Shown: piece by piece, positions 40,578-50,384 of the stretch
Position numbering within the stretch: the first letter of the stretch is position 1
Layout of the letters: every line of letters starts with the position of its first letter
Source: Oceanobacillus sp. J11TS1
GTDB taxonomy: Bacteria > Bacillota > Bacilli > Bacillales > Amphibacillaceae
Assembly (NCBI RefSeq): GCF_018333215.1
Contig: NZ_BORO01000012.1
Span: 54,758-118,757 of the forward strand
Length of the DNA stretch: 64,000 nt
Reading direction: 5' to 3'
Position numbers and translations under genes: made by a program
Notes under the pieces: generated by a model
Seen by the model: only the letters and a program-made list of their open reading frames with translations
Databases searched by the model: none
Told to the model about the DNA's origin: nothing

Positions 40578-40759
40578 TTCGTATCCCTCCAAATTTTCAT
40601 TCCACTATTGAATATTCTATTTAACTACTATTTAACTATACATCGAAGTGAATCTAATTTCTAGAGATTATTCTAAAAAATGCAGTAACAAGACTACTTC
40701 GAAAAGGAACTTCTTCGTCTTTGTTATCCTTCTTTTTTGACCACGTACTTCTATTTCCT

Positions 40760-41116
40760 TTACTTCCAAACTGATGAATAAGTTTCTTCTTTAAAACCAA
40801 CTGTCACTTTCTCTCCGTCTGTCAGGATCGGTCTTTTTATTAACATGCCATCAGAAGCTAAGATTTCCGCCATTTCCTGATGGGATAAATCATTTATTTT
40901 TTCTTTTAATTGCAACTCGCGGTATTTTTTACCACTTGTGTTAAAGAACTTCTTCGCCGGTATGTCACTTGTCTCCATCCAGCTGCGTATTTGGTTTTCA
41001 CTTGGTGGTTCTTCCACAATATGAATTGGCTTGTAATCGATTTGATTTTCATCTAACCATTTTTTCGCATTTCTGCATGTACCGCATTTTGGATACCAGT
41101 AAAAAGATAATGTCAT
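40760..41116 (-). CDS. ArsC/Spx family protein (YusI-like)
   Basis: 118 residues. The CxxC near the N terminus (YWYPKCGTCRNAKKWLDEN) and the C-terminal SDGMLIKRPILTDGEKVTVG are typical of the ArsC/Spx thioredoxin-fold family. Same position as B. subtilis yusI. Not expected to be an arsenate reductase in the strict sense, since the context is unrelated to arsenic. Function not established. Confidence 0.88.
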   Translation of the reverse strand: MTLSFYWYPKCGTCRNAKKWLDENQIDYKPIHIVEEPPSENQIRSWMETSDIPAKKFFNTSGKKYRELQLKEKINDLSHQEMAEILASDGMLIKRPILTDGEKVTVGFKEETYSSVWK

Positions 41117-41149
41117 GTTTATTCCTCCGCTATTTCTTGGTAATCACTG

Positions 41150-41626
41150 TTATTGCTGATCTTCTTTTGTCGGCCCCATAACTCCAGGTACCTTCAAACC
41201 AGCTTGTCTAAGTAAAACGGTCATCTGCCCGCGATGATGAATTTGATGGTTGACCAATATACGCAAAATGCTTCCTTTTGGTGCAGGTCCGCCAAAGTTG
41301 TCCACCTCATCTACCAAAGCATCATCTGTCAGCTGCTCTTTTGTTTTCTCTACAACAAGATTTGAAATATATTCATAAGCTTCTAGAATTTCACTTGCTT
41401 TTGCGGGAACTTTATCTGGATCATACGGAGATTCTAGCTCAACCCCAACTAAATTCATGAAAAAAACAGGACTGTTAACTAAATGCCATCCTAACCAACC
41501 AAGGCTGTTATGTCCCTCTGTAATCGATTGGTTCAGTTTTTCATCTTCTAAAGCTTTTAAGACCGATTTTGTTCCGTCAGCAGACTCTGACCACTCTGTT
41601 AAAAAGTCGTTTAGTTTTCGATACAC
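41150..41626 (-). CDS. DinB-family metal-binding protein
   Basis: 158 residues forming a predicted four-helix bundle. The three His expected for a DinB metal site are present: one in GWLGWHLVNSP (near residue 48) and two in the VNHQIHHRGQMTVLLRQAGL helix. DinB/YfiT-like proteins include thiol-dependent transferases, and the role of this one is unknown. It directly precedes the YusI-like gene by 33 bp and may be co-transcribed. In B. subtilis no such gene lies here. Confidence 0.85.
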   Translation of the reverse strand: MYRKLNDFLTEWSESADGTKSVLKALEDEKLNQSITEGHNSLGWLGWHLVNSPVFFMNLVGVELESPYDPDKVPAKASEILEAYEYISNLVVEKTKEQLTDDALVDEVDNFGGPAPKGSILRILVNHQIHHRGQMTVLLRQAGLKVPGVMGPTKEDQQ

Positions 41627-41938
41627 AAGTTTTTCCTCCTTTGGAAATGTAATATTACTTCGCGGGATAACTGTTTTCGGTCAGAAAGTACAGCAGGTAA
41701 AGCACCATTTTTCTCACCGATTGAAGTATCCTGTTTATATGTAGGGTACCATGAATCCAGAGAAGTATTCCAGTATATTGAGTCACTGTATAACAAATTG
41801 CAATTGTCATCAAAAGTGACAAGATGGAGAAGAATTCGTACAATAATAGTTGAAAAGAATAAGAGCCATAATCGCATCTACGTATTTTTATAGATTCAGT
41901 AAAGTAATTATAAAAGACAAAGGAGCAGCGGGAATTTC

Positions 41939-42751
41939 ATGACGATAAAATCTTTGCAAGCAAGGTGTTCTGCTATTGCAGAAAATAAAACATTCATAAA
42001 CGTGATTATTGGACTCATCGTCCTTAATGCAATTATTGTCGGATTTGAAACGTATCCTTCCATCTCGAACCGTTTTGGTTCCACCATTTATTGGTTGGAT
42101 ACACTATTATTAATCGTATTTACCATTGAAATTATTATCCGTTTAATAGGGAGTTCTTCCCCGATTACTTTTTTCAAAAATCCATGGAATATATTTGATT
42201 TTGTTATTGTATCTGCGAGTTTCGTATTCCTTGGCTCTAGTTACATTATTGTGTTACGAATTCTAAGAGTTCTTCGAGTCTTAAGAGCAATATCAATTAT
42301 CCCTTCTCTTAGAAAAATTGTTAATGCCTTGTTGCTTACTATTCCCTCGATGGGAACCATCACAATTCTGTTAGGACTATTTTTCTATATCTATGGCGTT
42401 ATTGGAACCACACTATTTGGGTCCATTTCACCTGAATACTTTGGCTCGTTACACCGAAGCTTACTCACATTATTTCAAGTAATCACATTAGAATCATGGG
42501 CAAGCGGGGTAATGTACCCTATTCTAGAGCAAGACCCTTCCTCTTGGTGGTATTTCGTCACTTTCATTTTAATTGGGGCATTCGTTATCGTAAATTTATT
42601 CGTGGGTGTGATCGTTAATAATGTCGAAGAAGCAAGTCGTGAGGAGACACCTACCCCAACAGACAAAAAACTGGAAGAAATGGATAGAGAAATAAAAGAA
42701 ATGAAAGATTTATTAAAAAAAATCGCTCAAAATGAAAAGTCAGTAGATTAA
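41939..42751 (+). CDS. Bacterial voltage-gated sodium channel (NaChBac family)
   Basis: 270 residues, six membrane helices of one channel domain. S4 carries regularly spaced Arg (RILRVLRVLRAISIIPSLRK). The pore has the filter TLESWASGVMYPI, the Na+-selective LESWAS of NaChBac. A charged coiled-coil tail (LEEMDREIKEMKDLLKKIAQ) should support tetramer assembly. In alkaliphilic and marine bacilli such channels supply Na+ entry for pH homeostasis and flagellar motors. It is divergent from dinB and convergent with fadE, in a place unlike B. subtilis. AAAGGAG lies rather far (13 bp) from the ATG. Confidence 0.96.
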   Translation: MTIKSLQARCSAIAENKTFINVIIGLIVLNAIIVGFETYPSISNRFGSTIYWLDTLLLIVFTIEIIIRLIGSSSPITFFKNPWNIFDFVIVSASFVFLGSSYIIVLRILRVLRVLRAISIIPSLRKIVNALLLTIPSMGTITILLGLFFYIYGVIGTTLFGSISPEYFGSLHRSLLTLFQVITLESWASGVMYPILEQDPSSWWYFVTFILIGAFVIVNLFVGVIVNNVEEASREETPTPTDKKLEEMDREIKEMKDLLKKIAQNEKSVD

Positions 42752-42859
42752 GAGAGACCTTTTTCAGGGACTGTTGATTTTTCTTAAACTTATACTGGTA
42801 TTTTTTCAATTTCTAAAATAAACATATTAAGGCATTCACTTTTTTCTTAAATTAAGAAG

Positions 42860-42888
42860 AAGGCGCACTATTCGAGTTGCGCCTTTTT
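42860..42888. terminator. Bidirectional terminator between the sodium channel gene and fadE
   Basis: AAGGCGCA and TGCGCCTT form an 8-bp stem around a 10-nt loop, with TTTTT on plus and CTTCTTCTT on minus. It serves both convergent units. Confidence 0.85.
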
Positions 42889-42903
42889 CCTATCTTTGTA
42901 GCT

Positions 42904-44691
42904 TTACACGATATATTTTTCTTCTTCAATAATTTTTGCAGCAATTTCACGTTTCTTTTTGACCACATTGATTGGTGTAAATCTAGTAAGCTTTCGTAAT
43001 GAAGAAAGAAAAGTCCGCAATGTATCTCCTTCTTCTACGGTAATTAATATTTCTTTTGCTGCTGCTTCCATTCGATTAAATGCTTCCTGAACATAAACTT
43101 CCGTATAAAGTAACTTTTGTTGTGCCTTTTCTCGTCCTTCTTTGGCAATTGCTTTTTCTGTGCGCAGAATAGCAGACTCCATATTAAATACTTCCGCTGT
43201 CATATCCGCCAATTTAATAAGAATTTCTTGTTCACGCTCTAACTTTTTGCCAAACTTCTGCGCTGCTAATCCAGCACCTAGTAAAATCAACTTTTTGGCG
43301 TTTCTTAATAAATATTTTTCTTGATCCAATGCTTCCGTTCCTACTTCTTCTGGCATCATCATCATTAATTCTTCTTGCAGTCCCTGTGCTTTTTCTAATA
43401 ATGGCAGTTCGCCTTTCATTGCTTTTTTCAGTAATGTGCCTGGTACAATTAGCCGGTTGATTTCATTCGTTCCCTCAAAAATACGGTTAATACGAGAGTC
43501 GCGGTAAATACGCTCTACTTCATACTCCTGCATAAAACCGTACCCGCCATGCAACTGTACAGCTTCATCTGCTGCATAATCTAATAATTCTGTAGCCATG
43601 TATTTCGTCATCGAGCATTCAATTTGATATTCCGCAATGGCCTTGGCAACCTCACGTCCATCCTGCAATTGTTCATCGGATAAGGAGCCCATTCGTTGTT
43701 CAAATAAGCCTACTGTACGGTATACAGCACTTTCATTTGCATAGATTTTAGAAGCAATGGTTGCTAATTTTTCCTGAGTCAGAGAAAAACTTGAAATCGG
43801 TGTTTGGAATTGTTTACGCTCATTTGCATATTTTGCGGATAACTCTAGCGCACGCTTGGACCCGCCAATTCCGCCAACAGCTAATTTATAACGGCCGACA
43901 TTTAAAATATTAAAGGCAATTACGTGCCCTCTGCCTTTTTCACCTAACAAGTTTTCCACAGGAACTTCTGCATCTTCTAAGATAAGTGTTCTTGTAGAAG
44001 AGCTCTTAATACCCATTTTCTTTTCTTCGGCTCCCGTAGACACACCAGGAAATTCTCTCTCAACAATAAAAGCACTGAAATGCTCGCCATCGATCTTCGC
44101 ATAGACAACAAAGACATCAGCAAAGGCCGAATTCGTAATCCATTGCTTTTCCCCGTTTAAAATATAATGTGTTCCAGCATCGTTTAATTTTGCGGTTGTT
44201 TTTGCTCCGAGTGCATCAGAACCAGAACTTGGCTCTGTCAACGCATAAGCGGCAATCAACTCGCCAGTAGCTAACTTAGGTAAATACTTTTTCTTCTGCG
44301 CCTCATTCCCGAAAAAGACTATTGGCAGTGATCCGATACCAACATGCGCCCCATGTGTAATAGAGAAACCGCCTGCACGGGAAAACTTCTCCGTAATTAA
44401 AGAAGAGCTAATTTTATCCAGCGCCAGACCGCCATATGCTTCAGGAACATCGGCACCTAATAAACCTAATTCCCCTGCTTTTTTTAGCAATTCAACGGAA
44501 TGCTCAAATTCGTGATTTTCTAGATTATCAATCTTAGGAACAACTTCACCTAACACGAAGTCCTCTGTCGTTTTTGCAATCATCTTATGCTCATCTGTAA
44601 AATCTTCCGGTGTAATAATGTCTTCTCCGGTAATATCCTCTACTAAAAATCCGCCGCCTTTAAATAACTTTTCTTTTGTTTCGCTCATCAT
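42904..44691 (-). CDS. fadE: Acyl-CoA dehydrogenase FadE
   Basis: 595 residues, the long FadE/YusJ type with an additional C-terminal helical domain (about 450-595). FAD/substrate motifs: YALTEPSSGSDALGAKTTA, LNGEKQWITNSAFADVFVVY and the RINRIFEGTNEINR segment carrying the catalytic Glu. It oxidises acyl-CoA to enoyl-CoA. Last in fadN-fadA-fadE, 113 bp after fadA. Two adjacent ATGs (44691, 44688) follow GGAGA. Confidence 0.95.
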   Translation of the reverse strand: MMSETKEKLFKGGGFLVEDITGEDIITPEDFTDEHKMIAKTTEDFVLGEVVPKIDNLENHEFEHSVELLKKAGELGLLGADVPEAYGGLALDKISSSLITEKFSRAGGFSITHGAHVGIGSLPIVFFGNEAQKKKYLPKLATGELIAAYALTEPSSGSDALGAKTTAKLNDAGTHYILNGEKQWITNSAFADVFVVYAKIDGEHFSAFIVEREFPGVSTGAEEKKMGIKSSSTRTLILEDAEVPVENLLGEKGRGHVIAFNILNVGRYKLAVGGIGGSKRALELSAKYANERKQFQTPISSFSLTQEKLATIASKIYANESAVYRTVGLFEQRMGSLSDEQLQDGREVAKAIAEYQIECSMTKYMATELLDYAADEAVQLHGGYGFMQEYEVERIYRDSRINRIFEGTNEINRLIVPGTLLKKAMKGELPLLEKAQGLQEELMMMMPEEVGTEALDQEKYLLRNAKKLILLGAGLAAQKFGKKLEREQEILIKLADMTAEVFNMESAILRTEKAIAKEGREKAQQKLLYTEVYVQEAFNRMEAAAKEILITVEEGDTLRTFLSSLRKLTRFTPINVVKKKREIAAKIIEEEKYIV

Positions 44692-44803
44692 TCATTCTCC
44701 TTTTTCAATTGGATTATAAAATAAAAATTTATTCCGATTGTTGTCGTCCGCAAAATCGCAGTCTGATAGATTCATTTTTCTTCTATACGGACATTTTTCA
44801 GCG

Positions 44804-45979
44804 TCATAGAAGCTCAAACACCCCTGCAGCTCCCATACCGCCGCCAATACACATTGTTACAATTCCAAATTGTTCATTTCTCCGCTTCATTTCATGCATT
44901 AAGCTGACTGTTAGCTTTGTTCCCGTGCAGCCCAGCGGATGGCCTAATGCAATAGCGCCACCATTTACATTTACTTTATCTACATCTAAATCTAATGCTC
45001 TGATTACTCTTAATGCTTGTGAGGCAAAGGCTTCATTTAATTCAAATAAGCCAATGTCAGCCAGCTCTAATCCAGCCATCTTGACAGCTTTCGGAATAGC
45101 TTCTACCGGACCGACTCCCATAATTTCTGGCTCTACTCCGGCGACAGCAAAGGAACGGAACTTTAAAATCGGCGTTAATCCCTCTGCTTCGGCTTTCTCT
45201 TTCTCCATTAATAAAACAGAAGCCGCTCCATCACTCATTTGCGAAGAATTCCCGGCGGTGACACTTCCTTTTACATGAAAAGCCGGACGCAGTGAACTTA
45301 AAACCTCTATATTGGTGTCTGCACGAACCCCTTCATCCATTTCAAAGGAGAAAGATTTTTCTTCAATCTTATTATTTTTTCCGACAAAGCGCTGCTTCAC
45401 TTCTACAGGAACAATTTCATCTTTGAACAGGCCTTTCTCCAGTGCTTTTGCAGCGCGCTCATGACTTTGTACTGCGAAGGCATCCTGATCTGCTCTGGAA
45501 ATTTCAAATCGATTTGCTACTTCTTCTGCTGTATGCCCCATGTTCATGTAGTATTCTGGTGCATTTTCAACTAATGTCGGATTTGGTTTAATAACATGCC
45601 CGCCCATCGGGATCATGGACATAGACTCTGCACCGCCGGCGATAATCGCATCCGCACCGCCAACCATAATTCGTTCCGCACCGTAGGCAATTGTCTGCAG
45701 CCCAGAAGCACAGTAACGATTTACTGTAATTCCCGGCACATCATGGCTTAATCCAGCCAGCCCGGCAATATTTCGCGCCATATTCATCCCTTGCTCTGCT
45801 TCTGGCATAGCACACCCAATAATAACGTCATCAATCGGGCCCTGATAATCGCCAGCTCTCTTTAATGTTTCTTTTACTGTAAGTGCAGCGAGATCGTCTG
45901 GTCTGACATCCCGTAATGATCCTTTATTTGCTTTCCCTACTGGTGTTCTTGCACCAGCTACAATCACTGCTTCTTTCAC
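44804..45979 (-). CDS. fadA: 3-ketoacyl-CoA thiolase FadA
   Basis: 391 residues from the GTG at 45979 (VKEAVIVAGARTPVGKANKG), with AGGAGG eight bases upstream; a longer frame to 46009 is not supported. Catalytic residues: the Cys in VNRYCASGLQTIAYGAERIM, the His in GGAIALGHPLGCTGTKL and the second Cys in CIGGGMGAAGVFEL. It performs the final cleavage of beta-oxidation. Close match in order and sequence to B. subtilis FadA. Confidence 0.96.
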   Translation of the reverse strand: MKEAVIVAGARTPVGKANKGSLRDVRPDDLAALTVKETLKRAGDYQGPIDDVIIGCAMPEAEQGMNMARNIAGLAGLSHDVPGITVNRYCASGLQTIAYGAERIMVGGADAIIAGGAESMSMIPMGGHVIKPNPTLVENAPEYYMNMGHTAEEVANRFEISRADQDAFAVQSHERAAKALEKGLFKDEIVPVEVKQRFVGKNNKIEEKSFSFEMDEGVRADTNIEVLSSLRPAFHVKGSVTAGNSSQMSDGAASVLLMEKEKAEAEGLTPILKFRSFAVAGVEPEIMGVGPVEAIPKAVKMAGLELADIGLFELNEAFASQALRVIRALDLDVDKVNVNGGAIALGHPLGCTGTKLTVSLMHEMKRRNEQFGIVTMCIGGGMGAAGVFELL

Positions 45980-46022
45980 AGACGTGTCCTCCTTTAAATA
46001 CGTGTTCATTCACTTTTCGTGA

Positions 46023-48416
46023 TTAATTACGTAATGGCTTTCCTTTTACCAGCATGTGCTGCATTCTTTGCTGTGTCAGCGGTTCTGCAATTAAGCTAAG
46101 GAATGCCTCTCTTTCTAGATCGAGCATTACCTGTTCATCAATCTCTGTACCCTCTTTTATTCTTCCGCCAGATAAAACATAGGCCAATTTTTCAGCAATT
46201 TTCAAATCGTGTTTTGAAGCATAGCCGCTATAATGTAAGGATTTCGCTCCCATTACCATGGCTGCATAACCAGCTTCCCCAACAACTGGAATCTTTTCCC
46301 GGGCAGGTTTTTCATATCCTGCATGGAATAAAGATAGGACGCGATTTTTTGCATCATAGAGGACATGATCTGGATTCTTGCTAATGCGGTCATTTTTATT
46401 TAGATAACCATTTTCCATTGCCTCTTTTGCAGAAGTAGATACTTTCGCAGTTGCTACTTTTTCAAAAACATCATTTGCAACCTTTGTTAAATCAATATCG
46501 ACGCCTTCAGGAAGGTTTCTAAGCTCTTTTAAATAAAGTTCTTTTGTACCTCCTCCTCCAGGAATCAGTCCAACACCAAACTCTACAAGTCCCATATAGG
46601 TTTCTGGAGAAGCTTGGATAGCAGCAGCTGGTAAAGACACTTCTGCTCCGCCACCTAACGTCATATTAAATGGTGCAACTACTACTGGTTTGTCGGCATA
46701 TTTAATATTCATTGTCATATTTTGAAATTGGCGGATAACCAAATCTAATTCAAAAATATTGTCATCCTGTGCTTCCATTAGCATCATCGCTAAATTCGCT
46801 CCAACACAGAAATTTTTGCCCTGATTTCCAATCACAAGCCCTTTATAATTTTTATTTACTTCTTCAATGGACGCATTCACCATCTGGATAATATCAAGGC
46901 CGATCGCATTACTTCGTGAATGGAATTCTAGTAAGGCAACATCATCGCCGATATCAATAAGACTCGCACCTGTATTTTTCTTAATAACGCCTTTTTGCTG
47001 TTTAATCGCTGCTAACGATATTTCTTTCTTATTTACTTCTTTCCGTTTATATTCATCGTCATGGAAGAAGTAAATATCTCCATTTTCTTGCTTATAGAAG
47101 GTTTCATTTCCACCTTCTAACATATCCAGCACCCAGCTCGGTACGGATACGTCTTCATCCTGCATCCGTTCAACTGCAGCACGCACACCAATCGCATCCC
47201 ATATTTCGAATGGACCTAATTCCCAGCCGAATCCCCACTTCATTGCGTCATCAATAGAAACAACATCATCAGCAATTTCACCTACTAAATCAGCAGAGTA
47301 TAATAATGTAGGTTTCAGAACGGACCAGATAAAATCGGAAGCTTTATCCCCTTTTTTATTTACAAGCGCTTTCATTTTTCGTTTAACGCCTTTTTCCTGC
47401 TTTGCTAATTCTACTGCTGCTGTTTTTAACTTCTTTCTTTCCTGATAGTCAAGTGTATCCGGATTGATTTCAACAATTGTTCTATCTTTTTTCTTTTCAT
47501 AAAACCCTTTTCCGCTTTTTGCGCCAATCCAACCCTTTTCAATCATCTGCTTTAAAAAGTCTGGAACCTTAAAAACTTCTTTCTCTTTGGAATCAGACAC
47601 ATGATGATACACGTTGTTTGCTACATGATAAAAGGTATCAATCCCAACTACATCCAGTGTACGGAATGTTGCACTTTTCGGTCTGCCAATTAATGGTCCA
47701 GTAATAGAATCTACTTCACCAACACCAAGTCCTTGCTTCTGCATTTCCTGTACCGTTACCAAAAGTCCATATGTCCCAATCCGATTCGCAATAAAGTTTG
47801 GTGTGTCCTTCGCTTCCACAACACCTTTTCCTAATACATCTTCTCCAAAAGTCTTCATAAAGGAAAGCACTTCTGGTTTTGTCTTTTCTGTAGGAATGAC
47901 TTCTAATAATTTTAAATAACGCGGCGGATTAAAAAAGTGCGTTCCTAAAAAATGTTCCTGCATATCTTTTGAGGAGTCCTCTATCATTGCTTCTACAGAA
48001 ATCCCGGATGTATTCGAACTGACAATCGTTCCTTCTTTACGATATTTGTCGACCTTTTTAAACAATGCTTTTTTCGCTTCTAAGTTCTCCACAATAACTT
48101 CGACAATCCAGTCTACCTCAGATAGAATCTCTAGGTCATCTTCCAGATTAGCAATATGAATTAATGCTAAGCTCTTTTTAGACGTAATAGGAGATGGCTT
48201 TTGTTTTAACAGCTTTTTTTTGCTCTCCTCGACAATTCGATTTCTTACCTGCCTGTCTTCCAACGTAAGTCCCTGTTTTTTCTCCTTGTCCGTCAATGAA
48301 TCTGGTACTCTGTCAAACATGGTTACGGATAATCCTAAATTCGCTAAATGAGCAGCAATACCAGATCCCATAACCCCTGAACCTATTACTGCAACGCTTT
48401 TAATGGAATAAGTCAT
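46023..48416 (-). CDS. fadN: 3-hydroxyacyl-CoA dehydrogenase / enoyl-CoA hydratase FadN
   Basis: 797 residues. The N-terminal NAD domain (AVIGSGVMGSGIAAHLANLG) and 3HCDH domain (LGTHFFNPPRYLKLLEVIPT, ANRIGTYGLLVTVQEM) precede a second dehydrogenase-like part. A crotonase-type hydratase domain comes last (APFNMTLGGGAEVSLPAAAI, GLVEFGVGLIPGGGGTKELY). This is the FadN order, reverse to E. coli FadB. It carries out the two middle steps of beta-oxidation. First gene of the operon, starting 23 bp inside a FadR-type palindrome. Confidence 0.96.
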   Translation of the reverse strand: MTYSIKSVAVIGSGVMGSGIAAHLANLGLSVTMFDRVPDSLTDKEKKQGLTLEDRQVRNRIVEESKKKLLKQKPSPITSKKSLALIHIANLEDDLEILSEVDWIVEVIVENLEAKKALFKKVDKYRKEGTIVSSNTSGISVEAMIEDSSKDMQEHFLGTHFFNPPRYLKLLEVIPTEKTKPEVLSFMKTFGEDVLGKGVVEAKDTPNFIANRIGTYGLLVTVQEMQKQGLGVGEVDSITGPLIGRPKSATFRTLDVVGIDTFYHVANNVYHHVSDSKEKEVFKVPDFLKQMIEKGWIGAKSGKGFYEKKKDRTIVEINPDTLDYQERKKLKTAAVELAKQEKGVKRKMKALVNKKGDKASDFIWSVLKPTLLYSADLVGEIADDVVSIDDAMKWGFGWELGPFEIWDAIGVRAAVERMQDEDVSVPSWVLDMLEGGNETFYKQENGDIYFFHDDEYKRKEVNKKEISLAAIKQQKGVIKKNTGASLIDIGDDVALLEFHSRSNAIGLDIIQMVNASIEEVNKNYKGLVIGNQGKNFCVGANLAMMLMEAQDDNIFELDLVIRQFQNMTMNIKYADKPVVVAPFNMTLGGGAEVSLPAAAIQASPETYMGLVEFGVGLIPGGGGTKELYLKELRNLPEGVDIDLTKVANDVFEKVATAKVSTSAKEAMENGYLNKNDRISKNPDHVLYDAKNRVLSLFHAGYEKPAREKIPVVGEAGYAAMVMGAKSLHYSGYASKHDLKIAEKLAYVLSGGRIKEGTEIDEQVMLDLEREAFLSLIAEPLTQQRMQHMLVKGKPLRN

Positions 48417-48438
48417 TTAACAATCCTCCAGCCTTTCT

Positions 48439-48456
48439 TGAATGAACACTCATTCA
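48439..48456. promoter_or_regulatory. FadR-type operator upstream of fadN
   Basis: TGAATGAACACTCATTCA is an 18-bp near-perfect palindrome fitting the Bacillus FadR (TetR family) site TGAATGAMTANTCATTCA except at the centre. It lies 23-40 bp before the fadN start, so a bound repressor would block transcription until long-chain acyl-CoA releases it. Confidence 0.85.
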
Positions 48457-48668
48457 TTTTTAAGCCAAAAAATAAAGATATTGGCATATCTCACTTTATT
48501 TATACTATAACGGATTATTTATCTTTTAGCAATATATTTAACCCTATTTTCGTAAGGGTTTTCAATTCGATTTCTATTATTTCGCCACACCTAGTAAAAT
48601 TCCCTGCCGCCGCTACGGGAAAACCGCGATTCTCTCCTATTTCATATGTGTTTAGTGTGGTCCCCTCA

Positions 48669-48685
48669 AAAATCGTAATCATTCC
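48669..48685. promoter_or_regulatory. Zur-type box 1 (half-conserved) upstream of znuC
   Basis: AAAATCGTAATCATTCC matches the left part of the Bacillus Zur consensus AAATCGTAATnATTACGATTT, with the right half decayed. It is 11 bp from box 2. Confidence 0.6.
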
Positions 48686-48695
48686 TATTTACAAT

Positions 48696-48710
48696 TCGTA
48701 ATCCTTACGA
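48696..48710. promoter_or_regulatory. Zur-type box 2 upstream of znuC
   Basis: TCGTAATCCTTACGA is a perfect palindrome about one central base-triplet and fits the Zur core. It lies about 63 bp before znuC, in front of the operon that itself encodes Zur, so autoregulation is likely. Confidence 0.8.
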
Positions 48711-48773
48711 TATCATAGGTAAGGTAATTTAGATTTTAACATTAAATCGTTTAAATTGAAATGGAGGGATACC

Positions 48774-49523
48774 ATGACAACGCCTGTTGTGTCTATGTCA
48801 AATATTAACTTCCATTATGAATCTCGTAAAGTCTTAGACAATATTAACTTTGAAATTCCAAAGGGAGCCTTTATGGGATTAGTTGGTCCAAACGGTGGCG
48901 GGAAAACCACCTTAATTCGGCTAATCCTCGGCTTAGAAAAACCGGAAACGGGAGAAATAATGGTTTTTGGGCAGCCTATTCAAAAACTTAAAAATAAAGA
49001 TCGAATCGGTTTTGTCTCACAAAAAGCAAATGCTTTTAACAAAGGGTTCCCTGCAACAGTATATGAAGTAGTTGCTTCTGGGCTCACTGCGCAGCTTGGT
49101 TATTTTAGATTTTTATCTAAAAAAGATAAACAAAAGATTCATGAAGCTATCGCTCAAGTTGGGATGACCGAATATACCAAACAAAATATAGGAAACTTAT
49201 CTGGGGGTCAGCAGCAGCGGATATTTATTGCGCGTGCCTTAGTCAGTGATCCTGAACTGATTATTTTGGACGAACCTACTGTAGGGATAGACTATGAAAA
49301 CGTGAAAAGGTTCTATGAGCTGCTTTATAAGCTTAATACAGAATTCAAAAAAACGTTACTGCTTGTAACACATGATACTGGTACAATGACTGACTATGCG
49401 ACAGATATTGTTTGTTTAAATAAGACACTGCATTTCCATGGAAATCCAGATGAATATGCATCCCTTACGGAAACGGACTTTTCGCAAATTTACGGGCATC
49501 CAGTAAGCCTGGTTACGCATTAA
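48774..49523 (+). CDS. znuC: Zinc ABC transporter ATP-binding protein
   Basis: 249 residues from the ATG at 48774 with GGAGGG upstream. Walker A GPNGGGKTTLIRLILGLEKP, signature NLSGGQQQRIFIARAL and Walker B LIILDEPTVGIDYE are clear and of the ZnuC/AdcC type. It powers uptake of Zn2+ through the permease encoded 21 bp downstream. No binding-protein gene (znuA/adcA) is in the window, so it must lie elsewhere. Confidence 0.93.
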   Translation: MTTPVVSMSNINFHYESRKVLDNINFEIPKGAFMGLVGPNGGGKTTLIRLILGLEKPETGEIMVFGQPIQKLKNKDRIGFVSQKANAFNKGFPATVYEVVASGLTAQLGYFRFLSKKDKQKIHEAIAQVGMTEYTKQNIGNLSGGQQQRIFIARALVSDPELIILDEPTVGIDYENVKRFYELLYKLNTEFKKTLLLVTHDTGTMTDYATDIVCLNKTLHFHGNPDEYASLTETDFSQIYGHPVSLVTH

Positions 49524-49544
49524 TTCACAGTTGGAGGAAAGACA

Positions 49545-50369
49545 ATGCTTTTGGACTTTATAACTTATCCCTTTTTAAGATACACTTTTCTTACAGGTAT
49601 CTTAATTGGTATTATCGCACCGCTACTCGGAACATTTATCGTTGTGAGAAGGCAATCACTAATAGCAGATGCTCTTTCACACGTTACCTTAGCGGGAATT
49701 TCATTTGGCCTAATGACCGAGAAAAAATATGGTTGGGTGATATCACCAATATATAGTGGAATGGTTTTTTCCGTGATTGGCTCCATTTTTATCGAAAAAC
49801 TACGCACCGTGTACAAAGCCTATCAAGAAATCTCCATCCCGATTATTTTATCTGCCGGTGTAGGCTTAAGTGTTATTTTTATCTCTATTGCAGATGGGTT
49901 TAATACAGATTTATTTAACTACTTATTCGGATCTGTATCTGCGGTAAGTATCAATGATTTTTACATTATTTCTGGCATTACACTTTTTGTTCTTGTCATT
50001 ATTTGGCTCTTCTTTAAAGAATTATTTACGATGTCTTTTGATGAAGAACAAGCAACGATCGCGGGCCTGCATGTAAAATGGATTAATTTATTATTTATTG
50101 TATTAACAGCTCTTGTTATCGCTGCTTCGATCCGTATTGTTGGTGTGCTGCTAGTTTCTGCATTAATGACGTTGCCAGTCGCAGCAAGTATGCGTATTGC
50201 TAAAGGTTTTAAGCAAATGATTTTTCTATCGATTCTCTTTGGTGAAATTTCCGTTGTATTCGGAATAATTTCCGGGTACTACCTGGACATTCCACCGGGA
50301 GGAACCATTGTCATCACATCGTTAATACTTTTACTAATCGCCATTGGAATAAAAAGATTACGAAAATAA
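49545..50369 (+). CDS. znuB: Zinc ABC transporter permease
   Basis: 274 residues, about eight or nine membrane helices, of the ABC-3 family (LLGTFIVVRRQSLIADALSH near the start is the family signature). The stretch VGVLLVSALMTLPVAASMRI is also typical. It forms the channel for Zn2+ together with ZnuC. The Bacillus homologue is called ZnuB/AdcB or ZurM. It is followed 15 bp later by zur. Confidence 0.92.
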   Translation: MLLDFITYPFLRYTFLTGILIGIIAPLLGTFIVVRRQSLIADALSHVTLAGISFGLMTEKKYGWVISPIYSGMVFSVIGSIFIEKLRTVYKAYQEISIPIILSAGVGLSVIFISIADGFNTDLFNYLFGSVSAVSINDFYIISGITLFVLVIIWLFFKELFTMSFDEEQATIAGLHVKWINLLFIVLTALVIAASIRIVGVLLVSALMTLPVAASMRIAKGFKQMIFLSILFGEISVVFGIISGYYLDIPPGGTIVITSLILLLIAIGIKRLRK

Positions 50370-50384
50370 ACGGAGGTTTTTTCA

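Noticed and set aside
41611-41877. Minus-strand frames upstream of the DinB gene
   Set aside because: No ribosome site and no conserved sequence; they lie in the divergent promoter region.
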